The position numbers and the translations under genes are program-made. From contig URCM01000131.1 of the NCBI GenBank assembly GCA_900546355.1, positions 1 through 6,544 of the forward strand: 6,544 nt of DNA. The letters run 5' to 3'. The notes below the pieces were generated by a model that was not told where the DNA came from, did not search any database, and was given only the letters and a program-made list of their open reading frames with translations. Source of the DNA: an uncultured Bacteroides sp. (GTDB lineage Bacteria; Bacteroidota; Bacteroidia; Bacteroidales; Bacteroidaceae). Of the stretch, positions 1 to 6,544 are shown one piece after another; position 1 is the stretch's first letter, and each line of letters opens with the position of its first letter.

Positions 1-90
1 TCAGATAGCCCGCTATCTTCCTCATCACAGAAGCGGAAATGCCTCAAAAACTCATTCCAAATCATCACACGATAAATTCAAAACAGTTTC
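1..90 (-). mobile_element. Partial copy of a short inverted-repeat (MITE-like) element, cut by the window edge
   Basis: Positions 1-90 match 1952-2041 with only four differences, so this is a second copy of the element described at 1850-2041. The terminal repeat is at 74-90 (AAATTCAAAACAGTTTC), one base different from the other copy. The base triplet just outside it, 91-93, is TAA, which fits the TNA target seen at the complete copy. On the minus strand the repeat begins 5 bases after the purB stop codon. The start of the element's small ORF is preserved (ATG at 65-63), reading MIWNEFLRHFRFCDEEDSGLS before the window ends; the other copy has Asp in place of this Asn. The opposite terminus and its target duplication lie outside the window, so completeness cannot be judged. 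Confidence 0.8.
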
Positions 91-95
91 TAATC

Positions 96-1442
96 TTACA
101 TTCCCGTATAGTTATGCGGTGTAATCTTACGCAATTCCTGTTTTACTTCTTCGCTTACGTTTAATGTTTCAATAAAGTCCTTGATTGATGCCTCGTTAAT
201 CGCCTGGTTCGTGCGGGTCAAGTCTTTCAATGCTTCATACGGATGCGGATAACCTTCACGGCGCAAGATAGTCTGAATGGCTTCAGCCACCACGCTCCAG
301 CAATTATCCAAATCTTCGTAAATCTTATGCTCGTTCAGCAACAACTTGCCCAAGCCTTTCAATGAACTCTGGATAGCGATAACCGTATGTCCAAACGGAA
401 CACCGATATTACGCAGCACGGTCGAGTCGGTCAAGTCGCGTTGCAGACGGGAGACAGGCAATTTAGCGGACAGATGAGCCAATACGGCATTCGCCATCCC
501 CAAGTTTCCTTCCGCATTCTCGAAGTCAATCGGATTCACCTTATGTGGCATTGCGCTCGAACCTACTTCCCCTGCCTTAATCTTCTGCTTGAAATACTCC
601 ATGGAGATATATTGCCAGAAGTCGCGGTTCATATCAATCATAATGGTATTGATGCGTTTCATCGCATCGAAGATAGCGCCCAGATTGTCATAGTTCGAAA
701 TCTGTGTCGTATATTCCTCACGTTCCAAGCCCAGCTTTTCCGCTACAAACTTATTTCCGAAAGCTTTCCAGTCGAATTCGGGATAAGCCACGTGATGTGC
801 ATTGTAATTTCCTGTAGCGCCACCGAACTTCGCCGTAATCGGGCAAGCCTTCAATACCGCCAACTGGCGCTTCAAACGGTAAGCGAACACTTCGATTTCT
901 TTTCCCAACCGGGTAGGAGAAGCCGGTTGCCCGTGTGTCTTGGCAAGCATCGGAATATCTTTCCATTCTTCGGCATACGTCTCCAGCTGGTCAATCAGTT
1001 TTTGGATTTGCGGATAATACACTTCATCCAATGCATCCTTGATAGACAAAGGTACCGACGTATTGTTGATATCCTGGGAAGTCAAGCCGAAATGAATAAA
1101 TTCTTTATAAGGTTCCAGTCCGCCTAAACGGTCGAATTGCTCCTTGATGAAATATTCCACGGCTTTCACATCGTGATTGGTCACACTTTCTATTTCCTTG
1201 ATTCGTCCGGCGTCCGCTTCCGAGAAGTTGCGGTAAATGTCGCGCAACGAATCGAAACGCGCGTGGTCTACGCCTTTCAACTGAGGCAAAGGCAACTCAC
1301 ACAACGTGATAAAATATTCTATTTCCACCCGCACCCGATATTTCATCAGTGCATATTCAGAGAAATAAGCAGCCAAAGCACCGGTCTTATTTCTATATCG
1401 CCCGTCTATAGGAGATATAGCGGTGAGTAAATCAAGCTCCAT
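96..1442 (-). CDS. purB: Adenylosuccinate lyase (PurB)
   Basis: PurB catalyses two fumarate-releasing steps of cytoplasmic purine synthesis: SAICAR to AICAR, and adenylosuccinate to AMP. The 448-residue product belongs to the fumarase/aspartase superfamily and is of the E. coli PurB length class. Visible motifs are TNHDVKAVEYF near residue 88, THGQPASP with the general acid/base His170, and the superfamily signature SSAMPHKVNP at about 295-304, whose serines lie on the catalytic loop (E. coli Ser295). LPVSRLQRDLTDSTVLRN follows near 328. The protein ends at NYTGM, several residues shorter than E. coli PurB, whose tail continues past the matching NYIGR. I chose the second of two adjacent ATGs because MELDLLTAISPIDGRY aligns with the E. 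coli N terminus; starting at 1445 adds only one Met. The gene stands alone, with its own promoter, divergent from the DUF4250 gene. An inverted-repeat element begins 5 bases after the stop codon. Confidence 0.97.
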   Translation of the reverse strand: MELDLLTAISPIDGRYRNKTGALAAYFSEYALMKYRVRVEIEYFITLCELPLPQLKGVDHARFDSLRDIYRNFSEADAGRIKEIESVTNHDVKAVEYFIKEQFDRLGGLEPYKEFIHFGLTSQDINNTSVPLSIKDALDEVYYPQIQKLIDQLETYAEEWKDIPMLAKTHGQPASPTRLGKEIEVFAYRLKRQLAVLKACPITAKFGGATGNYNAHHVAYPEFDWKAFGNKFVAEKLGLEREEYTTQISNYDNLGAIFDAMKRINTIMIDMNRDFWQYISMEYFKQKIKAGEVGSSAMPHKVNPIDFENAEGNLGMANAVLAHLSAKLPVSRLQRDLTDSTVLRNIGVPFGHTVIAIQSSLKGLGKLLLNEHKIYEDLDNCWSVVAEAIQTILRREGYPHPYEALKDLTRTNQAINEASIKDFIETLNVSEEVKQELRKITPHNYTGM

Positions 1443-1477
1443 CATGATTCTACTAGCAGTTTTTGATTCTTAATACA

Positions 1478-1489
1478 TAATGATCATTA
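1478..1489. promoter_or_regulatory. 12-bp perfect palindrome at the predicted purB transcript start
   Basis: TAATGATCATTA is identical to its reverse complement. It begins 7 bases downstream of the purB -7 box, so it would cover roughly the first 12 transcribed bases. It could be an operator half-site pair or a weak 5' stem. No regulator is encoded nearby, and an AT-rich palindrome of this length can arise by chance, so a function is only a guess. Confidence 0.25.
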
Positions 1490-1496
1490 ACGGCGG

Positions 1497-1504
1497 CAAA
1501 GGTA
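1497..1504 (-). promoter_or_regulatory. purB promoter, Bacteroides-type -7 box
   Basis: On the minus strand the sequence reads TACCTTTG, an exact match to the Bacteroides primary-sigma -7 consensus TAnnTTTG. The expected start site is near 1490, giving a leader of about 48 bases before the purB ATG. The -33 element is weak: TCTG occurs 20 bases upstream (1525-1528) where TTTG would be expected. No strong Shine-Dalgarno sequence precedes the ATG, as is common in Bacteroides. Confidence 0.7.
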
Positions 1505-1600
1505 CGATTTTTTCCTGAGTTAAACAGACTAATACAGAAAAGTTTAGTATTTATTTCACAATATCTTGCCCAAACAAGAACAACGTATGGAAGAATCACG

Positions 1601-1608
1601 TAACTTTG
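1601..1608 (+). promoter_or_regulatory. Promoter of the DUF4250 gene, Bacteroides-type -7 box
   Basis: TAACTTTG matches TAnnTTTG exactly. The start site would be near 1615, leaving an A-rich leader of about 27 bases before the ATG at 1642. I see no convincing TTTG at the -33 position. The box lies about 100 bp from the divergent purB -7 box, with the two promoters pointing away from each other. It also overlaps a possible TTG codon at 1606, which argues against that codon as the start of the downstream gene. Confidence 0.65.
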
Positions 1609-1641
1609 CACCCGCAAAAACAAAACATAAAATCAGACGTT

Positions 1642-1818
1642 ATGGAATTACCCAAAGACCCGATGATGCTTTTCAGCTTCATCAACACGAAACTGCGTGA
1701 CTTTTATCCTTCACTCGACGCGCTCTGCAAAGACATGAACGTGAAAGAAGAAGACATTGTCAATCCCTTGAAAGCAGCCGGATTCGAATACAACCGCGAG
1801 CTGAACAAATTCTGGTAA
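1642..1818 (+). CDS. DUF4250 domain-containing small protein
   Basis: This 58-residue cytoplasmic protein begins MELPKDPMMLFSFINTKLRD and ends FEYNRELNKFW. The pattern of an N-terminal LPxDPxMLxSxxNxKLRD block, a central helix (SLDALCKDMNVKEEDIV) and an aromatic C terminus (GFEYN..LNKFW) is that of DUF4250, whose function is unknown to me. The middle part looks like a short helix-turn-helix: a helix, the turn residues NVKEED, then LKAAGFEY. This is only a resemblance; nucleic-acid binding is not shown. The ATG at 1642 is chosen because the upstream in-frame TTG overlaps the promoter and because the DUF4250 motif starts right at this Met. It has no signal peptide. The gene is monocistronic, divergent from purB and convergent with dpp11. 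Before the element at 1850-2041 was inserted, the stop codons of this gene and dpp11 would have been only 24 bp apart. Confidence 0.88.
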   Translation: MELPKDPMMLFSFINTKLRDFYPSLDALCKDMNVKEEDIVNPLKAAGFEYNRELNKFW

Positions 1819-1842
1819 TCAGAGTAGGACAAAAACGGATTT

Positions 1843-2016
1843 TTATTTAGAAGCTGTTTTGAATTTCTCCAAAAAGTTTTTCTTGGCTTGATGTATCCGT
1901 TTTCGTGTGTGCTTTGGGCGATTTTTTGGTCCTTTCCGCTCCTGTTCTTCGTCAGATAGCCCGCTATCTTCCTCATCACAGAAGCGAAAATGCCTCAAAA
2001 ACTCATCCCAAATCAT
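1843..2016 (-). CDS. 57-residue ORF carried by the inverted-repeat element
   Basis: The ORF starts at ATG 2016-2014 inside the element and runs MIWDEFLRHFRFCDEEDSGL, then an acidic stretch (SDEEQER), then a very basic one (KGPKNRPKHTRKRIHQAKKN) and FLEKFKTASK. The last Lys codon and the TAA stop (1848-1843) lie just outside the element, and they are the same codons that ended dpp11 before insertion. The ORF is in the same frame as dpp11: the dpp11 TGA is 12 bases upstream of this ATG, so reinitiation is possible. The partial copy at 1-90 keeps the frame over its shared 21 codons. I do not recognise the product. It may be a real small protein, a transposase remnant, or a chance open frame in a repeat. 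No ribosome binding site is evident. Confidence 0.35.
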   Translation of the reverse strand: MIWDEFLRHFRFCDEEDSGLSDEEQERKGPKNRPKHTRKRIHQAKKNFLEKFKTASK

Positions 2017-2041
2017 CGCACGATAAATTCAAAACAGCTTC
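1850..2041 (-). mobile_element. Complete 192-bp MITE-like element with 17-bp inverted repeats and TTA target duplication
   Basis: The two ends are perfect inverted repeats: GAAGCTGTTTTGAATTT at 1850-1866 and its reverse complement at 2025-2041. TTA flanks both sides (1847-1849 and 2042-2044), which is a TNA-type duplication of the kind made by IS5-family relatives of the IS1031 group. No transposase is encoded, so the element would have to be mobilised in trans; the family link is inferred from the duplication only. Strand is assigned from the internal ORF. Element plus duplication adds 195 bp, a multiple of three. Deleting it rebuilds a dpp11 end reading DEMTIK-stop. Inserted, the terminal repeat reads Lys-Leu-Phe-stop in the dpp11 frame. 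The element fills most of the gap between the convergent DUF4250 gene and dpp11, and its termini could pair in either transcript. Confidence 0.85.
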
Positions 2042-4197
2042 TTAATCGTCATTTCATCTATCAACCTTTGGATGCCTGCATACTTGTCAATAATGAACAA
2101 CACATAGCGGATGTCCACACAAGCGGCACGCTGGAGTTGAGGATTGTAAGCGATGTCGCCCGTCAAGCCTTCATAGTTCCGGTCGAAACCGATACCTATC
2201 AGTTCGCCTTGGGCATTGAAAACAGGTGAACCCGAATTGCCTCCCGTATTATCCGTTGCCGTTACAAAGCAGACCGGCATACGTCCGTCGGGCATTGCAT
2301 ACGGACCGAAATCCTTCGTGCGATACAACTCTTTCAGCTTATCGGGCACGATAAACTCGGGATTGTCCGGGTCTTCTTTCTCCATCACTCCCTTCAATGT
2401 CGTATAATACAGGTATTCTTCTCCGTCGGCAGGTTCATACGAGCCTATTTTGCCGTAAGTCAGACGTAACGTGGAATTGGCATCGGGATAAATCGCCTTT
2501 CCTTCTTTTTGCTTCAGGGCAAGCATACCTGCCACCCATGTCTTATGTGCACGGTTGTAAGCATTTGTCTCGGCTTTCATCTCTTCACCCGTAGCCCGAT
2601 AACCTTCCTTTACCGAACAGGCATATTGTACCATCAAGTCATTTTCCAACTGATTCTTATCGGGATGCGCCAAAAAGTCCTCCAAAGCTTCCGGACTGCT
2701 AAAAATAGAACGATCGAAACAAGCATCCACAAAAGCGTCGGTATTTCCTCCAAACCGTTCGTTGATTACCTTGAAGATACCGATATGTTGAGCCGATGGA
2801 ACCAAACGGGCATAAAGAGCAATCAATTGCTTGGAAACTTTCCGGTCTACTTCGGGACTATAATCCTTATTGAAGAACTTCGCTCCCTTTGTCCGCAATG
2901 CAGATACCGCTTCATCTATCGCTTTCTTCTTTCCACTCTCCAAAGCCTTCAACAATTCGTCCGTATCGGGCACTTTCGAAAACTCCGTCCCCAACATCAA
3001 TGCCTCGTAAATGGCTTGCTGATGATAGACGGCATCATGGCGCTTGGCTACAATCTGCCGGATGGCATCGTATGCCTGACGATACGAATCATTTCCCGTC
3101 TCACGTCCGTATGCCAACAAACGTTCTTGCTCCGCTTTCTTTCGGTCGAGCACCTTCAAGCGAACCAAACCTTCGTTCATACCAATGGCATTTTTCCAAT
3201 AGTTAGCAGACGAAGCATACTTAGCGGCATATTGAATACGTGTTTTGGCATCCTTCGCCATTTCTTCACCCAATACCCGAAGGCGCACGCCCCGCACGGT
3301 ATCACGCATGAAGTTGGTGGTATTCATCCGTTCTTCCACCTCATCACTAATCATATATCGCCAGTTGCGTCCGGGGAAACCCATCACGAAGGTAAAATCA
3401 CCTTCCTTGATGCCATTGGCATTAATGGTCAGATGCGTCTTTACCTTCAAAGGAACATTATCGGAAGAATAAAGAGCAGGCTTACCGTCTTTTGACGCAT
3501 AGATGCGGAAGATAGAGAAATCGCCACAATGGCGCGGCCACATCCAGTTATCAGTATCAGCTCCGAACTTTCCGATAGACGAAGGAGGAGCACCTACCAT
3601 ACGGATGTCCTTATAAACGGTCTTGACAAAAAGATAATACTTGTTGGCACCATAGAATGGTTTCAATTCGAGCACCGTGAAATCATCGGCCTTAATCTTT
3701 TCTTTCTTGGCAAAACGGCCTGCCACTTTCTCCAGATACGAAGGTGAAAGATAATTCAATCCTTCGGGGTCTTCGTCTTTTTGAAGTTGCTCCTGCACAT
3801 AATCGGTTACATCCAGGATACGGTCGATGAACGTCACGGTCAACCCTTCACAAGGAAGTTCTTCAGCGTAGGTCTTTGCCCAAAAACCGTCGGTCAGGTA
3901 ATCGTGTTCCACCGAACTATGTTGCTGAATGTAGCTATACCCGCAATGGTGATTGGTGAGCACCAGCCCTTCCGCTGATACGACTTCACCCGTACAGCCT
4001 CCGCCAAAATGAACCACTGCATCCTTCAGGCTGATTCCTTCAGGACAATATACCTTATCAATGCTGATATCCAGCCCAAGGTCTTGCATTACCGCCGCAT
4101 TCTGCTTTTTCAAGTCGGTCAGCATCCACATGCCTTCATCGGCATGAGAAGTCAGAAAGCAAGCGGAAAGGAATGTTATCAATAGGGATTTTCTCAT
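2029..4197 (-). CDS. dpp11: S46 dipeptidyl-peptidase, DPP11 type (Asp/Glu-specific), periplasmic
   Basis: This 722-residue serine exopeptidase removes dipeptides from the N terminus of peptides, with acidic residues at P1 predicted. A signal peptide (MRKSLLITFLSACFLTSHA, cleavage before DEGMW) directs export. The triad is intact: His84 in TNHHCGY, Asp226 in [12 protein letters not shown] and Ser655 in GGNSGSPV. Asn217, Trp218 and Asp672 fit the residues that hold the substrate amino terminus. Arg673 (in GFDRN), 18 after the Ser, is the residue that marks P. gingivalis DPP11. The helical domain lies between about 280 and 570. I chose the ATG at 4197 because it opens the signal peptide; the frame is open 17 codons further, into the upstream inverted repeat. 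The last residues, KLF, and the TGA stop come from an inserted element; the ancestral protein probably ended at Lys719. dpp7 lies 108 bp upstream on the same strand. No perfect TAnnTTTG box occurs in that gap, so co-transcription is likely. Confidence 0.93.
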   Translation of the reverse strand: MRKSLLITFLSACFLTSHADEGMWMLTDLKKQNAAVMQDLGLDISIDKVYCPEGISLKDAVVHFGGGCTGEVVSAEGLVLTNHHCGYSYIQQHSSVEHDYLTDGFWAKTYAEELPCEGLTVTFIDRILDVTDYVQEQLQKDEDPEGLNYLSPSYLEKVAGRFAKKEKIKADDFTVLELKPFYGANKYYLFVKTVYKDIRMVGAPPSSIGKFGADTDNWMWPRHCGDFSIFRIYASKDGKPALYSSDNVPLKVKTHLTINANGIKEGDFTFVMGFPGRNWRYMISDEVEERMNTTNFMRDTVRGVRLRVLGEEMAKDAKTRIQYAAKYASSANYWKNAIGMNEGLVRLKVLDRKKAEQERLLAYGRETGNDSYRQAYDAIRQIVAKRHDAVYHQQAIYEALMLGTEFSKVPDTDELLKALESGKKKAIDEAVSALRTKGAKFFNKDYSPEVDRKVSKQLIALYARLVPSAQHIGIFKVINERFGGNTDAFVDACFDRSIFSSPEALEDFLAHPDKNQLENDLMVQYACSVKEGYRATGEEMKAETNAYNRAHKTWVAGMLALKQKEGKAIYPDANSTLRLTYGKIGSYEPADGEEYLYYTTLKGVMEKEDPDNPEFIVPDKLKELYRTKDFGPYAMPDGRMPVCFVTATDNTGGNSGSPVFNAQGELIGIGFDRNYEGLTGDIAYNPQLQRAACVDIRYVLFIIDKYAGIQRLIDEMTIKKLF

Positions 4198-4213
4198 AAT
4201 GCTTATAAAAGAA

Positions 4214-4299
4214 TCACCACAGATTACACAGATTATTTTAATTGACAATTATCATAATCACGTATGAATAACATAAATAATCTGTGTAATCTGTGGTGA
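4214..4299. repeat. Intercistronic 25-bp perfect inverted repeat built from a tandem 9-mer
   Basis: The arms are 4214-4238 and 4275-4299, identical over 25 of 25 bases when one is reverse-complemented, separated by a 36-base AT-rich loop. Each arm contains the 9-mer CACAGATTA twice in tandem (4218-4226 and 4227-4235 on the plus strand). The repeat starts 6 bases after the dpp7 stop codon and ends 16 bases before the dpp11 ATG, so it fills the gap. In the mRNA it could form a long hairpin acting as an attenuator, a processing site or a 3' stabiliser for dpp7. It has no T-tract of classical terminator type directly after the second arm. It could equally be a palindromic dispersed repeat or MITE remnant; the loop itself holds the small palindrome AATTGACAATT (4240-4250). 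Confidence 0.85.
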
Positions 4300-4305
4300 A
4301 AAAAC

Positions 4306-6471
4306 TTATTCTACAATCGTCATTTCATCAATCAGGTTCTTGCATCCGCCCAATTTCTCCACAATAAACAATATATAACGGATATCTACGGCAATGCAAC
4401 GCTGGAGATTGTTATCGAAATTGATGTCACCCGAAAGTGATTCCCAGTTACCGTCGAAAGCGGCACCAATCAGTTCACCGTTGCCGTTCATCACCGGAGA
4501 CCCCGAATTACCGCCTGTAATGTCATTCGTAGTCAGGAAGCAAGTCGGCATTTCACCGTTAGGCAAAGCATAACGTCCGTAATTCTTTGTAGCGTAAAGT
4601 TCCTTCAGCTTTGCCGGAACCACAAATTCCGGATTGTTGGGATTTTCCTTCTCCATGACACCCTTCAATGTGGTATAATATTTATAATGTACACCGTCTT
4701 TCGGGTCATACGATTTCACATTACCATAAGTCAAACGAATGGTAAAGTTAGCATCGGGAGCTTTCGGCGTAGGAGCATACATTTCGCACAAACCACGCAC
4801 GTAAGTCTTGTGAAGCAAATCGATGTCGCCACAAGCCTTGTCGTAATCTTCATACAATTTCTTTGCCATCGCACCCTTGCTTGTTGAATATTGGACAGCC
4901 AAATCGTTGTTGATGGCTTCTACCGTCGGGTTAGCAATAAACGCGTCAAAATTCTCCTGATTCGAGAAGATGCTGGTGTCATACAACGCATTGATATACG
5001 CATCATAATCGCCGCCGAACTTCGTCTTGATGGTTTCATAGAATGCCGGAAGCGCACTTGCCGGTACACTCTTGGCATAGAGCGGAATCAGGACTTTAGC
5101 AACCTTGCGGTCTACTTCGTGGTCATAGTCCTTGTTATGCACATTGGCATACCCTTCTTTCAGTTGCTCAATGGCTTTTTCAATATCTTTCTTCTTTCCT
5201 TTTTCGAGGGCTGCCTTCAAGTTATCGAAAATCAGATACGTAGCACCAAATTCGATACCCGAACGGAAAGTCTCGCTGAAATAGGTCATCTGCTTGACTA
5301 TCGGAGTCACTCTCGCTACATATTCATCGATTTTAGCCACTACCGAAGCATAATCGGCATTGTTCTTTTCCTTGGCGAACTTAGCGAAATTGGCTTCCTG
5401 TTCTGCCTTAGTCTCCAATACACGGTTATCTACGATAGCCTTGTTCATACCAATGGAGTTCTTCCAGTAATTGCTGGACGAAGCGAACTTGCTGGCATAC
5501 TGGATACGTACCTTGTCGCTTGCCGCCATCTCTTTCTTCAATACCTCCTGACGGGCTTCACGTACCTGAATACGCGGCGTATTGGTTCCATCCATACGGA
5601 GCTTCACCTCGCTTTGAGTCAGATAACGGCTGGTGCTTCCGGGGAATCCCATAATCATCGCATAGTCACCTTCCTGCAGACCTTTCAATGAGATAGCCAG
5701 GTGTTTCTTCACTTTCAAAGGAACATTCTCGGCACTGTACGGAGCGGGGTCGCCGTTCTTGTCGGCATAGATACGGAACATGGAGAAGTCGCCCGTATGA
5801 CGAGGCCACATCCAGTTGTCCGTTTCACCGCCGAACTTACCGATAGACGAAGGAGGAGCAGCCACCATACGCACATCGCTATACGTCTTGATGAAGAACA
5901 GGTAGAACTTGTTACCTTGATAGAAAGGCAATGCCATTGTAGAGATGCCCGGTTTTCCTTTCAGGTCGCTCTTCTTCAATGCCTCATCCGCCAGTTTGCT
6001 CAAGTATTCCGAACCGAACGAATTGAGTTCCGTCACCTTTCCGTCTTTAATGTCCTGATTCACCTGGTCAGTCACATCCACGATACGTTCCACAAACTTG
6101 AAGGTCAATCCCGGAGTAGGAAGTTCTTCCGAACGGTTCTTTGCCCAAAAGCCATCGGTCAGATAATCATGCTCTACCGAACTGTGTTGCTGGATAGCAT
6201 CGTATCCGCAATGGTGGTTGGTCAGAATCAATCCGTCAGGCGAAATGATTTCACCCGTACATCCACGACCGAAGATACCAACAGCATCCTTCAACGCTAC
6301 ATGGTTCGGACTATAAATATCATCGATATCCATTTTCAAACCTTGCGCCTTCATGCGGTCGGCAAGGTTCTGCTCCTGCATCAACTGGAGAAGCCACATA
6401 CCCTCGTCGGCTTTCACCGGCGAGAAAAGCACACTAATCAGTGCGAGTGCCCAAAGTTTCAATTTTCTCAT
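4306..6471 (-). CDS. dpp7: S46 dipeptidyl-peptidase, DPP7 type (hydrophobic P1), periplasmic
   Basis: This 721-residue S46 exopeptidase is paralogous to the neighbouring DPP11 along its whole length. The signal peptide is [21 protein letters not shown], with cleavage before DEGMWLL. The triad is His87 in TNHHCGY, Asp228 in [12 protein letters not shown] and Ser656 in GGNSGSPV. The S1 position, 18 after the Ser, is Gly674 ([12 protein letters not shown]), the DPP7-type state that accepts hydrophobic or bulky P1 side chains. Asp673 next to it, with Asn219 and Trp220, fits the amino-terminus clamp. The protein ends DEMTIVE, a natural family C terminus, unlike the altered end of its partner. The ATG at 6471 is chosen because it opens the signal peptide and follows the promoter by a suitable distance; the frame extends 17 codons further but would overlap the -7 box. 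It is the promoter-proximal gene of a probable dpp7-dpp11 pair. Specificity is inferred from one residue and not proven. Confidence 0.93.
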   Translation of the reverse strand: MRKLKLWALALISVLFSPVKADEGMWLLQLMQEQNLADRMKAQGLKMDIDDIYSPNHVALKDAVGIFGRGCTGEIISPDGLILTNHHCGYDAIQQHSSVEHDYLTDGFWAKNRSEELPTPGLTFKFVERIVDVTDQVNQDIKDGKVTELNSFGSEYLSKLADEALKKSDLKGKPGISTMALPFYQGNKFYLFFIKTYSDVRMVAAPPSSIGKFGGETDNWMWPRHTGDFSMFRIYADKNGDPAPYSAENVPLKVKKHLAISLKGLQEGDYAMIMGFPGSTSRYLTQSEVKLRMDGTNTPRIQVREARQEVLKKEMAASDKVRIQYASKFASSSNYWKNSIGMNKAIVDNRVLETKAEQEANFAKFAKEKNNADYASVVAKIDEYVARVTPIVKQMTYFSETFRSGIEFGATYLIFDNLKAALEKGKKKDIEKAIEQLKEGYANVHNKDYDHEVDRKVAKVLIPLYAKSVPASALPAFYETIKTKFGGDYDAYINALYDTSIFSNQENFDAFIANPTVEAINNDLAVQYSTSKGAMAKKLYEDYDKACGDIDLLHKTYVRGLCEMYAPTPKAPDANFTIRLTYGNVKSYDPKDGVHYKYYTTLKGVMEKENPNNPEFVVPAKLKELYATKNYGRYALPNGEMPTCFLTTNDITGGNSGSPVMNGNGELIGAAFDGNWESLSGDINFDNNLQRCIAVDIRYILFIVEKLGGCKNLIDEMTIVE

Positions 6472-6519
6472 TTTGTAACAAATTAAATATTTATTTTTTT
6501 CTCTTTCGAAATCAGCGAA

Positions 6520-6527
6520 CAAAGATA
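6520..6527 (-). promoter_or_regulatory. dpp7 promoter, Bacteroides-type -7 box
   Basis: The minus strand reads TATCTTTG, an exact TAnnTTTG match. The start site would be near 6513, giving an AT-rich leader of about 40 bases to the ATG at 6471, with A-rich runs (GAAAGAGAAAAAAATAAA) and no strong Shine-Dalgarno sequence. Only 17 bases remain before the window edge, so the -33 element cannot be seen. Confidence 0.7.
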
Positions 6528-6544
6528 ACGAAAAAACCGCAGAG

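Noticed and set aside
387..1127. 246-codon plus-strand open frame opposite purB
   Set aside because: It lies wholly antisense to a well-conserved purB, has no recognisable motif and no promoter; long antisense frames are common opposite biased coding sequence.
1606..1641. TTG start extending the DUF4250 protein by 12 residues
   Set aside because: The codon overlaps the -7 box and lies upstream of the expected transcript start.
1831..1844. AAAAACGGATTTTT dyad as a terminator for the DUF4250 gene
   Set aside because: The stem would be only five A-T pairs with a four-base loop, too weak for an intrinsic terminator, though the T-run follows it.
1704..1979. 91-codon minus-strand open frame spanning the element and the DUF4250 gene
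   Set aside because: It crosses the element boundary and runs antisense through the DUF4250 gene, so it was created by the insertion. The other frame within the element (1843-2016) is the one shared with the partial copy from its start codon.
2509..3495. 328-codon plus-strand open frame opposite dpp11
   Set aside because: Antisense to a conserved S46 gene, with low-complexity, Cys/His/Ile-rich composition and no domain. The frames at 4891-5691 and 5701-6486 opposite dpp7 are rejected for the same reason.
4198..4305. Separate dpp11 promoter in the intercistronic gap
   Set aside because: Only imperfect matches to TAnnTTTG are present, for example TATTTATG and TAATCTGT, and the latter lies inside the inverted-repeat arm. 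None is strong enough to call.

Overview
The window looks like a chromosomal segment of a gut Bacteroidales bacterium, most likely Bacteroides or a close relative. Three promoters match the Bacteroides -7 element TAnnTTTG exactly. Two genes encode S46 dipeptidyl-peptidases, a family typical of Bacteroidetes. The remaining genes are a PurB of the E. coli length class and a small DUF4250 protein. Genus is inferred from these traits; I could not run a database search.

Layout, left to right. Positions 1-90 hold the right-hand part of a short inverted-repeat element, cut by the window edge. purB (96-1442, minus) encodes adenylosuccinate lyase. A 199-bp divergent intergenic region (1443-1641) carries one promoter for purB and one for the DUF4250 gene (1642-1818, plus). 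A complete 192-bp copy of the same element (1850-2041) lies in the convergent gap that follows, flanked by 3-bp TTA duplications. It holds a 57-codon ORF. Its left-hand reading of the terminal repeat now supplies the last codons and the stop of dpp11 (2029-4197, minus). A 108-bp gap (4198-4305) contains a perfect 25-bp inverted repeat. dpp7 (4306-6471, minus) follows, with a promoter at 6520-6527.

The two peptidases probably work together. Both are exported S46 serine exopeptidases with an intact His/Asp/Ser triad. They differ at the S1-specificity residue that follows the catalytic Ser by 18: Arg in the downstream protein (DPP11 type, Asp/Glu at P1) and Gly in the upstream one (DPP7 type, hydrophobic P1). 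As a pair they would release acidic and hydrophobic dipeptides from peptides in the periplasm. I see no strong promoter in front of dpp11, so it may be co-transcribed with dpp7 through the hairpin.

The most unusual signal is the small mobile element. Two copies sit on the same strand as their host genes, right at the 3' ends of purB and dpp11. The empty site of the complete copy can be rebuilt, and it shows that the insertion lengthened DPP11 from 719 to 722 residues. I found no rRNA, tRNA, CRISPR array or large mobile element.
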